Position numbers and translations under genes: made by a program. Below the pieces are notes generated by a model, which was not told the origin of the DNA, made no database searches, and saw only the letters and a list, made by a program, of their open reading frames with translations. A DNA stretch of 64,000 nucleotides from contig PAMQ01000012.1 of the NCBI GenBank assembly GCA_002707365.1, positions 3,620 through 67,619 on the forward strand, in the 5' to 3' direction. This DNA is from Trueperaceae bacterium (GTDB lineage Bacteria; Deinococcota; Deinococci; Deinococcales; Trueperaceae). This document shows positions 17,152 through 24,625 of this stretch, in pieces (the stretch's first letter is position 1; each line of letters begins with the position of its first letter).

Positions 17152-18921
17152 TTGCATCGTAGTCATGGTTGTGGGGAGCTTTCCGAAGAGCAGGTCGGAT
17201 CTACCGTCAACTTATTGGGTTGGGTGAACAGTAGGCGTGATCTCGGGGGCCTTATTTTCCTCGAGATACGCGATTCAACCGGTATGGTTCAGGTAGTAGT
17301 TGAACCAGGAGAAAAGACGTTCGATGCTGCTGAAGTTCTTCGAAATGAATATGTGGTGGAGATTGCCGGTGTTTTGCGGCTTCGGCCCGAGAAACAACGC
17401 TCGTCAAAACACCCAACCGGGGGTGTTGAGGTGGTGGCTGATTCCGTTAGTACTTTATCAGAGGCAGAGACTCCTCCCTTCGTAATTGACGCCAACATTA
17501 AGGGCCAAGCTGTATCTGAAGATCTTCGCTTAAAGCATCGATATTTGGATTTACGCAGATCAGAAGCCTCAAGGCCCATAAGGCTTCGACACTCTGTTAG
17601 TAAAGCAATTTGGGATTTCCTGGACGCGGAGGGATTTGTTCAGGTTGAGACTCCCCTGTTAACCCAATCCACCCCTGAAGGAGCACGCGATTATCTCGTA
17701 CCATCTCGACAGCAACCGGGAAGTTTTTATGCTCTACCGCAATCACCCCAACTCTACAAACAAATGTTGATGATGGCTGGGTTCGAAAAATACTTCCAAA
17801 TCGCGCGGTGTTTTAGAGACGAAGATCTTCGGGCCGACAGACAACCGGATTTTACTCAATTGGATATTGAACTATCGTTCGTAGAACAGGAAGACGTTCT
17901 GGATCTGAATGAACGTCTTATGCAATATGTAATAAGGGAAACAACCGGAGAAACGCTCCAAATACCTTTCCAGCGTATCGACTATCAACGAGCTATGGAC
18001 GACTACGGAACGGACAAGCCGGATTTTAGGAATCCTTTGGTGCTAACTGATTTTACAGAAGCTTTTAAACATACAACTTTTGCGGGATTTGCGAAAACAA
18101 TAGAGAATAATGGTGTTATCAAGGGACTCGTGCTCCGAGGAGCCCAATTTAGCAGAAAGCAGATTGCAGGTCTCGAAGAAATCGCGAAAAGTAGCGGAGC
18201 CTCGGGACTCGGCTGGGTCCGCGCCGAAAATGAAGGTTTCCGCGGGTCACTAGCCAAAGCGTTGAGCCCGTCCGAGGCAGAAGCCATTACGCACGATTTA
18301 CCAGACGGAGGCCTGGTTTTACTGGTAGCTGGGAGCTGGAAGGTAGCGTGTAATGCTATGGGCGCAGTCCGACAATCGGTGGCCGAACTACTCGACCTTG
18401 TTGACCAAAATAGCAATACGCTTGCTTTCGGTTGGGTGGTAGATTTTCCTCTCTTGGAACCCGAGGATGACGGTTCGTTCACCTATATGCATCACCCGTT
18501 TACACGGGTGCATAATGATGACGTGCATTTACTTGAGACCCAACCAAAACTGGCTAGGTCTTTGGCTTACGACTTGGTCTTAAATGGGGTCGAAGTTGGC
18601 GGTGGCTCCCTCCGCATTCATCAAGCTACTCAACAGCAAAGAATGTTTGAAATTCTTGGGTTCTCTCCCGAAGAAATATCAGAGAGATTCGGATTTTTCA
18701 TAGACGCTTTGAAGTACGGAGCTCCACCTCATGGTGGGATCGCATGGGGCCTAGATAGATTGGTGATGCTTCTTAGTGGTGTAGCTAGTCTACGTGACGT
18801 TATTGCTTTCCCCAAAAACCAAAATGGTTCTGATCCGCTTACCGGGGCCCCTTCCCTTGTAGACCGGTCTCAAGTACAACAACTTGGCCTTTCCATTACC
18901 AACAACACACCCGAAGAGTGA
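17152..18921 (+). CDS. aspS: Aspartyl-tRNA synthetase, bacterial type
   Basis: 589 residues, matching the bacterial form with the GAD insertion domain. N-terminal OB fold (VNLLGWVNSRRDLGGLIFLE), class II motif 2 FQIARCFRDEDLRADRQPDF with TQLDIELSFV, GAD insert about 290-420, YMHHPFTRVH, and motif 3 APPHGGIAWGLDRLVMLL near the C-terminus. Start is TTG at 17152, with GAGGAG around 17138 overlapping the end of hisS. Because a separate AsnRS gene follows, this enzyme is probably discriminating (Asp only); that is inference. Confidence 0.95.
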   Translation: MHRSHGCGELSEEQVGSTVNLLGWVNSRRDLGGLIFLEIRDSTGMVQVVVEPGEKTFDAAEVLRNEYVVEIAGVLRLRPEKQRSSKHPTGGVEVVADSVSTLSEAETPPFVIDANIKGQAVSEDLRLKHRYLDLRRSEASRPIRLRHSVSKAIWDFLDAEGFVQVETPLLTQSTPEGARDYLVPSRQQPGSFYALPQSPQLYKQMLMMAGFEKYFQIARCFRDEDLRADRQPDFTQLDIELSFVEQEDVLDLNERLMQYVIRETTGETLQIPFQRIDYQRAMDDYGTDKPDFRNPLVLTDFTEAFKHTTFAGFAKTIENNGVIKGLVLRGAQFSRKQIAGLEEIAKSSGASGLGWVRAENEGFRGSLAKALSPSEAEAITHDLPDGGLVLLVAGSWKVACNAMGAVRQSVAELLDLVDQNSNTLAFGWVVDFPLLEPEDDGSFTYMHHPFTRVHNDDVHLLETQPKLARSLAYDLVLNGVEVGGGSLRIHQATQQQRMFEILGFSPEEISERFGFFIDALKYGAPPHGGIAWGLDRLVMLLSGVASLRDVIAFPKNQNGSDPLTGAPSLVDRSQVQQLGLSITNNTPEE

Positions 18922-18994
18922 CCCCGTCTCTAGTGGTTTCGTTCGACGGCTAAAAACACACTGTTGCTTCTTGGAAAAGATGAGGTTCTAGTTA

Positions 18995-19046
18995 TTAAGC
19001 GGGTTTACGGAGTTTTGCTTTCCGACAATATGTAAACCCGTCTTAA
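18995..19046. repeat. Long inverted repeat over the putative asnS promoter
   Basis: TTAAGCGGGTTTAC (18995-19008) pairs with GTAAACCCGTCTTAA (19032-19046): 14 base pairs with one bulged base and a 23-base loop that itself contains CGGA/TCCG. A possible promoter, TTGGAA (18971-18976), 16 bases, TATTAA (18993-18998), overlaps the left arm. No T-run follows, so it is not a standard terminator. It may be an operator or 5'-leader structure for asnS. Confidence 0.55.
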
Positions 19047-19096
19047 CGAAGCCGGACTTCTTCTTTTGGAGTGTCGTGGGGGGGTACACTGAGTCC

Positions 19097-20389
19097 ATGG
19101 AAAACATCAATCAACTTACAACCAGAATCGGAGAAGCTGTAACTGTTTCTGGTTGGATTAGCGGAGCCCGTAGCAGCGGACAAATAGCCTTCCTTAACCT
19201 TCGGGATGGGACAGGTTTTGTTCAAGCCGTAGTCACATTAGATCGGGTTGGAGAAAGCGTGTTTAACGCTGCCAAAGATTTAACACGAGAAGCCTCGTTG
19301 GTTCTACAAGGAACGGTCCAAAAAGATCCGCGCTCCCCGACAGGGGTAGAAATTAGCGTATCAGATCTCAAGGTAATATCCCGAACCGACAACTACCCTA
19401 TTACTCCCAAACCCCACGGTCCTGATTTCTTGTTCGAATCCCGCCATCTTCATGTTCGCCACCGCGGACCTTGGGCTTCTCTTCGCATAAGAGATACTTT
19501 TCTTCGGGGCCTTCAGGACTTTTTCGCTGAGCGCGGGTTCATTCGCTTTGATACTCCGATTTTTATGCCGACAGCGGTTGAAGGGACGTCTGATCTTTTT
19601 GCCGTAGATGTTTTTGGAAACAATGAACTATACCTTTCTCAATCAGGCCAGCTTTATGCTGAGGCAGGAGCTTTGGCGCACGGTAAGGTTTATACACTCG
19701 GCCCCGTTTTTCGAGCCGAGAAGAGCAAGACACGCAAGCATCTTCTCGAGTTTTGGATGGTAGAGCCGGAAGTAGCGTTCCTTGAACATGAAGGTAACAT
19801 GCAACTTCAGGAAGAGTTACTTTGTTACCTCCTTAATAGGATTATCGAAGAGCGCCCCGAAGAGCTAGATATCCTCCAACGCGAAGTTGGGCCACTTCAG
19901 ACAGCGGCTACTGGGCCTTACCCTCGTATCAGCTATGACGAAGCGATCAACATTCTGAAAAAACAAAACTTCGCTATATCTTGGGGAGATGATCTCGGGG
20001 CTCCCCACGAGACAGCCTTGAGCAAACTCTACGATCGTCCTTTAATTATTAAGGATTGGCCTACCAGTAGCAAAGCGTTTTATATGGAACCTTTCGAAAA
20101 TGATGCGACTCGGGTAAAAGCTAATGACGTTATTGCGCCAGAGGGTTACGGAGAAATTATAGGCGGGTCCCAAAGGATCCACGACTTAGATTTGCTAGAA
20201 AGTAGAATCCGTGAAAATAACCTTCCGCTAGATGCTTTTGATTGGTACCTGGATCTCCGTAGATATGGCAGTGTTCCCCATTCTGGTTTCGGCCTTGGAA
20301 TAGAACGAACCTTAGCCTGGGTTACTGGGGCATCGCACTTGCGGGACACGATCCCGTTCCCGCGAATGCTAAATAGGCTTTATCCTTAA
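19097..20389 (+). CDS. asnS: Asparaginyl-tRNA synthetase
   Basis: 430 residues from ATG at 19097. Class II: OB fold (VTVSGWISGARSSGQIAFLN), motif 1 near FDTPIFMPTAVEGTSDLF, then SQSGQLYAEAGALAHGKVYT and motif 2 FRAEKSKTRKHLLEFWMVEPE, which is the AsnRS-typical wording as opposed to the aspartyl enzyme, and motif 3 VPHSGFGLGIERTLAW. Its presence implies direct Asn-tRNA formation. The 175-bp gap after aspS carries its own inverted repeat and a possible promoter, so it may be separately controlled. The in-frame upstream codon at 19076 adds seven unlikely residues. Confidence 0.92.
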   Translation: MENINQLTTRIGEAVTVSGWISGARSSGQIAFLNLRDGTGFVQAVVTLDRVGESVFNAAKDLTREASLVLQGTVQKDPRSPTGVEISVSDLKVISRTDNYPITPKPHGPDFLFESRHLHVRHRGPWASLRIRDTFLRGLQDFFAERGFIRFDTPIFMPTAVEGTSDLFAVDVFGNNELYLSQSGQLYAEAGALAHGKVYTLGPVFRAEKSKTRKHLLEFWMVEPEVAFLEHEGNMQLQEELLCYLLNRIIEERPEELDILQREVGPLQTAATGPYPRISYDEAINILKKQNFAISWGDDLGAPHETALSKLYDRPLIIKDWPTSSKAFYMEPFENDATRVKANDVIAPEGYGEIIGGSQRIHDLDLLESRIRENNLPLDAFDWYLDLRRYGSVPHSGFGLGIERTLAWVTGASHLRDTIPFPRMLNRLYP

Positions 20390-20399
20390 GCCTAAATCA

Positions 20400-20939
20400 T
20401 TACGGTTTGTTAGGCACCGCTAGGTGCCCTAAAAACGTCTCGGCAGGCCTACCGTCTTTGAGTACTAAAATGCGATTCACGCCGTTACTAAGAACGGTTT
20501 CGGAAATAGCTTGGTATAAATTGATTTCCTTATTGACGTCCAGAGAGACGTGGTTCACTAGCCGAAAATCCATGATGGCGACAAGTTGTTCATCAATGTC
20601 CTGAAGGTAGACGTTAGGAACACTAAGCTCCTTTGGCCAACCGTTACCAGCGAGCATGTCACTGCGTAGTTTAATTAGTATCTGTTCGATCCGTTCGCCT
20701 AGGTCAGGTGAAACTTCTAGATCAACTACATATCTTCTTGCAACCCCGAACGTATCGACAACTACCAGGCGAATTTCCTCCAACGTTTGGGCAGCAAGAG
20801 TATCGGGATTGTCAGTAGGCACGCGTATAGTTATTTCACTGGCCGAGGGAGTAAACAGGAAATATAGTCCAGCGGCTACCAGAAACAACACGGCAAATAA
20901 TCCGTGTGGAGTGGCCAAAATCTGGAGGAGCCTTCTCAC
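20400..20939 (-). CDS. GerMN-domain membrane-anchored protein
   Basis: 179 residues. An N-terminal transmembrane or uncleaved signal segment (about 13-31) is followed by a GerMN-like domain: ELSVPNVYLQDIDEQLVAIM, SLDVNKEINLYQAISETVLS, NGVNRILVLKDGRPAETFLG. GerMN domains occur in spore-germination GerM and in envelope proteins of non-sporulating bacteria. It starts eight bases after the stop of the cell-wall amidase gene, so a role with that amidase outside the membrane is likely. It ends 10 bp from the convergent asnS stop. Confidence 0.75.
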   Translation of the reverse strand: MRRLLQILATPHGLFAVLFLVAAGLYFLFTPSASEITIRVPTDNPDTLAAQTLEEIRLVVVDTFGVARRYVVDLEVSPDLGERIEQILIKLRSDMLAGNGWPKELSVPNVYLQDIDEQLVAIMDFRLVNHVSLDVNKEINLYQAISETVLSNGVNRILVLKDGRPAETFLGHLAVPNKP

Positions 20940-20947
20940 GATAGAGC

Positions 20948-22324
20948 CTAAAACCCACCTGTAGCCAAGGCACCCAAGGCACTAGCAAGAGCGTCAACTA
21001 GCGAGGTTGATGTTAGGTCTTGTGGGCCGAATTCTAACAATAATCCACGGCCACCTGCACCAGCCAAAACCGTCAAAGGAGCAGCCCTCGGAGTGTTTGA
21101 CACATAACCAGATTTTTGAAACATAATGTCGTTGAGCGCAAACGCGAATCGGCGACCCATATCTAGGTTAGGAATAACGTTGAGAAGAACTTTTCGCCTG
21201 AGCTCGTTAGTTGCCGTTTCAGAAACATCCTGACCTGCATTTTCGCGAATAGCATAGTCCAATCCTTCAATCCCTTCGGCCTCCTCGAGGTAAAAAATTG
21301 AATATTGACCCCGGGGGTGGTCCCCAGCATGGATAGAAACAAACAGATTGGCTCCAAATCCCTGTCCAGACCGGGTAGCTATTTCAGGATTCCTATCGCT
21401 GGTTCGGGTAAGTTCGACCGCGAACCCCAATTTACTCAAGGTTTCAGCTAGTAGATGGGAAAAGTCTAGAACCAAATCTCTTTCCCATCCGAATTCCAGA
21501 AATAGTTCACCAACCTCTTCCCCACCGTGTCCGGGGTCGATTACTATTCGTTGAGCCTCAACGTCGGATTCGAGCTGTTCTGTGGTAGCCGGTAAAATAT
21601 CCATTATGAAGCTCGTTCCCGTTTTTCTGGGCAACTCAAAAATTCGATGCGTATAGCTTGGTTCAATTTGTACTTGCAATTCGGTGAAACCGGTACCCGG
21701 GATTAGATTTGCTCTACTAAAACCCCTACCCTTAAATGATTGGGCTTTGGAGAGATCGGTTCGCTGAAACCGAATAGTTATAGTGTCGACGGCGGAGTTA
21801 AAAAATACCTCGTGGGGAACGATTTGACTAAGGTGTATAACGATTCGATCGTTTTGTGGATCCTGAAAGACTTGATGGTTTTCTATCCTAGCTCGGGGTA
21901 AAACCACTAAGAATTGATCATCCGATTCTTGGTAGGTGAAACTACCATTAAATGCCTGAACAACACTTTTTATTGGTACAAATAAGTACCCGTCGGAAAA
22001 AACCCCAGGTGACTGAATGATTTGGGCATTATTTATGTTGATTCCATCTTCTGTGGGGGAGGAATCTTCAGGGCGGTTTACTATTCTTACTTGTACTAAT
22101 CTACCTCCGACGTCGAACGCAGCTAGCAAGGCATCGCGATCTAAGATATATTTCGCGCCCATGGCCTCTGCCAATTCCAACGCAGGCATATAAGCAAAGC
22201 CGGGAACCAATTTTGTGGTTATCCCAGGCACTGCTCGGCCATTAATTTTAAGGGTGGCCTCCGATACTCCAGCACCCATTATTAGAAGGAGTAATATTCC
22301 CGATACAACCCGGTAAAATGCCAC
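20948..22324 (-). CDS. N-acetylmuramoyl-L-alanine amidase (AmiC/CwlD type) with N-terminal AMIN-like region
   Basis: 458 residues, exported (signal peptide about 1-23). Residues ~25-230 contain a copper-amine-oxidase-N-like module (LKINGRAVPGITTKLVPGFA, then FVPIKSVVQAFNG) and an AMIN-like beta region. The Amidase_3 catalytic domain runs ~250-458 with zinc ligands in IVIDPGHGGEEVGE (~260) and NLFVSIHAGDH (~330). It cleaves the amide bond between MurNAc and the stem peptide during daughter-cell separation. GTG start overlaps the smpB stop by one base (TAGTG). Confidence 0.9.
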   Translation of the reverse strand: MAFYRVVSGILLLLIMGAGVSEATLKINGRAVPGITTKLVPGFAYMPALELAEAMGAKYILDRDALLAAFDVGGRLVQVRIVNRPEDSSPTEDGININNAQIIQSPGVFSDGYLFVPIKSVVQAFNGSFTYQESDDQFLVVLPRARIENHQVFQDPQNDRIVIHLSQIVPHEVFFNSAVDTITIRFQRTDLSKAQSFKGRGFSRANLIPGTGFTELQVQIEPSYTHRIFELPRKTGTSFIMDILPATTEQLESDVEAQRIVIDPGHGGEEVGELFLEFGWERDLVLDFSHLLAETLSKLGFAVELTRTSDRNPEIATRSGQGFGANLFVSIHAGDHPRGQYSIFYLEEAEGIEGLDYAIRENAGQDVSETATNELRRKVLLNVIPNLDMGRRFAFALNDIMFQKSGYVSNTPRAAPLTVLAGAGGRGLLLEFGPQDLTSTSLVDALASALGALATGGF

Positions 22325-22764
22325 TATCGAAGCCCCTTGATCGCGCGATCGATTTGGCTTTGGGCATCACGCTTTGCGTCTCGTTCGCGCTTATCGTATT
22401 TCTTTCTGCCACGCGCTAAGGCGACTTTCACCTTGGCCCAACCATTTCTGAAGCTCACCTGGATGGGGACCATCGTCAGTCCCTGGCGTTGAATCCCTTT
22501 GCGTATACGTTGAATTTGATCTTTCCGCAAAAGTAGTTTTCGAGATCGAAGAGGGGGATGATTATTGTAACTGGCTTGGGTGTATTCCGGAATATGCATC
22601 CCTTCCAGAAAAATCTCGTCGTTAGAGAACCTAGCAAATGCTTCTGTTATTGATCCGCCGCCGGACCTTAGGGCCTTGACCTCGCTCCCCGTCAGGACAA
22701 GTCCAGCTTCAAAAGTCTCCAGGAGTTCAAAGTCGTATCGAGCTCTTGGATTTCGAAGCGCCAT
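22324..22764 (-). CDS. smpB: SsrA-binding protein SmpB
   Basis: 146 residues, normal length. Binds tmRNA and delivers it to stalled ribosomes. Motifs: RARYDFELLETFEAGLVLTG, SEVKALRSGGGSITEAFARF, GMHIPEYTQASYNNHPPLRS, RKLLLRKDQI and the basic tail GRKKYDKRERDAKRD. ATG at 22764. First gene of a minus-strand unit with the amidase and GerMN genes. No tmRNA gene was recognised nearby. Confidence 0.96.
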   Translation of the reverse strand: MALRNPRARYDFELLETFEAGLVLTGSEVKALRSGGGSITEAFARFSNDEIFLEGMHIPEYTQASYNNHPPLRSRKLLLRKDQIQRIRKGIQRQGLTMVPIQVSFRNGWAKVKVALARGRKKYDKRERDAKRDAQSQIDRAIKGLR

Positions 22765-22947
22765 GTTTGAAGCATAACGGAAACTTCAGCCAAGAGCTAC
22801 GCCTTTCGTGTGGTTGAGTGCGAACCTCACAAGAATTTCGTCAACAACTAGTGCAGGTGCAAACCCCAGCTGTCGTGGGTTTAAGAAACTTTAACGGCGT
22901 AAGGGAAAAAACTCACGAACGGCCTGTTTGTGAAAACTTTATCGGAT

Positions 22948-22976
22948 TTTAGATTTTGCGACTGGCGAGGTATACT
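22948..22976 (+). promoter_or_regulatory. Predicted promoter of the THUMP methyltransferase gene
   Basis: TTTAGA (22948-22953), 17-base spacer, TATACT (22971-22976), 54 bases before the ATG at 23031. Consensus match only. Confidence 0.4.
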
Positions 22977-23030
22977 TGGCCAGTGAGACCCGACTCTGAA
23001 AATGTCCCTTGATTCAGGAACAAACCCCAA

Positions 23031-24263
23031 ATGAAAACCCCTACCCTACCCAAGTTGGGCCTTAGTTCGGCCTCTTTCCGACGGTTAGTAGGGCGATATT
23101 TAAAAACTCCGACCCTCGAATTCTACGCGACTTGTGCGCCCGGTTTCGAATCGGTGCTAGCAACTGAAATAGATCGTCTCCCCTACGCTACCAACGGTTC
23201 TGTCCAACATGGTGGCGCCACCTTTTTTGGAAGCCTAGAAACCATGTACCACGCTAATCTCAGGTTAAGGACGGCTAATTTAATACTCCTACGGTTAGCC
23301 CGATTCTTGGCACAGTCTCACCCTATGCTGTATGACCGAGCTGGTAAACTTCCCTGGGAACTACACTTAGCAAACCAGCCTTCATTCAATATCAAGGTCA
23401 CAACTAAGCGTTCTAAACTCCGCTATACACGACAAATTCGGAAAACACTCAACGCAGCAATAAGAAGGCGCCTTTCCCGCTACGGCATTGACGTCAAATA
23501 TGATCCCCGGGCGAAGCTCACGTTTAACATTAGATTTTTCCAAGACAGATGTACCGTAAGCCTGAACACGAGTGGAGATCGCCTATATCTTAGAGGCTAC
23601 AGGACTGGTATGGGCACAGCCCCGATAAGAGCGACGACGGCGGCTGCAGTAATAACCCAAGCGGTTAAAACCTCGCCCGACTTGATATATGATCCCTTCT
23701 GTGGGAGCGGCACCCTGGTTTTTGAGGCCGCCCTGGCCGCAGACAAAAAACCTCCCGGGATATCTCGAACCTTTGCCTTCCAAGATGCGCCTTATTACTC
23801 CAAAGCCACCTGGGATCATATATGCAGACTGGTGAACTCAGAACAGCGCCCCGATACTGTCGCTTTATTTGGATCGGATATTAATCCCGAAGCAGTACCT
23901 GACCTGACTAATACCATCGACAACCTAAACCTCAACAACGTACCCTTCTTTTGGTGTGCTGATGCCTTGAACATAGATCTCCGCGATCTAAGAAGGCACG
24001 CACAAAGCCCGCTAATTATCACAAATCTCCCTTATGGGACCCGATTCGGGCCCCCTTCCTCGGCCAAGAGACTGGTAAAAAAATTTTGCGATCATCTAAT
24101 GACTTTTGGTGCCGGCTGGTCTTACGCGATAATTACAAAACATCCAGAAGTGTTTCAAGACAAACAAGTCCCCGTATCCGGCGCAACCCGGTTTTCTAAT
24201 GGCGGGATTACTGTCAGCCTTCTCACAGGACAAATCCTTAATGACTCGGGTGTTCCTTCTTAA
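23031..24263 (+). CDS. THUMP-domain RNA guanine-N2 methyltransferase (RlmL/TrmN-like)
   Basis: 410 residues. N-terminal ferredoxin-like/THUMP region (FYATCAPGFESVLATEIDRL; NIKVTTKRSKLRYTRQIRK) and a C-terminal Rossmann methyltransferase with the SAM motif LIYDPFCGSGTLVFEAALAA near 217-236 and the catalytic TNLPYGTRFG near 330. This family methylates guanine N2 in 23S rRNA (RlmL) or at tRNA position 6 (TrmN); which target applies cannot be decided. It lacks the second RlmK domain. ATG at 23031; no strong Shine-Dalgarno. Confidence 0.85.
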   Translation: MKTPTLPKLGLSSASFRRLVGRYLKTPTLEFYATCAPGFESVLATEIDRLPYATNGSVQHGGATFFGSLETMYHANLRLRTANLILLRLARFLAQSHPMLYDRAGKLPWELHLANQPSFNIKVTTKRSKLRYTRQIRKTLNAAIRRRLSRYGIDVKYDPRAKLTFNIRFFQDRCTVSLNTSGDRLYLRGYRTGMGTAPIRATTAAAVITQAVKTSPDLIYDPFCGSGTLVFEAALAADKKPPGISRTFAFQDAPYYSKATWDHICRLVNSEQRPDTVALFGSDINPEAVPDLTNTIDNLNLNNVPFFWCADALNIDLRDLRRHAQSPLIITNLPYGTRFGPPSSAKRLVKKFCDHLMTFGAGWSYAIITKHPEVFQDKQVPVSGATRFSNGGITVSLLTGQILNDSGVPS

Positions 24264-24625
24264 CCTGGGCACCTGATTTTTAATACCTACATCAACCTTC
24301 AAAATTCGAGATAACCACTTTTGGTGCCCAAACCGGTTTCCTGTTAGACCCGCGATTGGCGTTGGGTGAGACGATGGTCTTGTTTAAAGGATTTAGATGT
24401 AGGGTTAAATTTACTTTATGAACCTTAACTATCTCAAACCGCTTGAAGTAGTGCGTTTAGAAAGTTTAGTCTTTCCGGATCCCCGGCTCCATCAATTTCC
24501 AGTTTCACTTTGCGTAACACGCAATTCCCTAGCAGGCCCCAATTAACTTGGTTTGAATGTTAGGATCGCGGCACACAGTTTTGCTTGCTTAGGCTATCAA
24601 TAGTGCGAAATGGGGTTTGCAGAAA
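24264..24625. other. Intergenic region with two spaced inverted repeats
   Basis: No gene supported. TGGGCACC (24266-24273) and GGTGCCCA (24323-24330) are a perfect 8-bp pair; CCTACATC (24286-24293) and GATGTAGG (24396-24403) are another, with looser similarity extending into the flanks. The pairs interlock, so they cannot all form one simple hairpin. No T-run or recognised riboswitch. Confidence 0.35.

Noticed and set aside
18922-19096. T-box riboswitch upstream of asnS
   Set aside because: The conserved T-box bulge sequence was not found and there is no terminator/antiterminator pair.
22765-23030. tmRNA gene next to smpB
   Set aside because: No tRNA-Ala-like ends or tag-reading frame were seen in the 266-bp gap.
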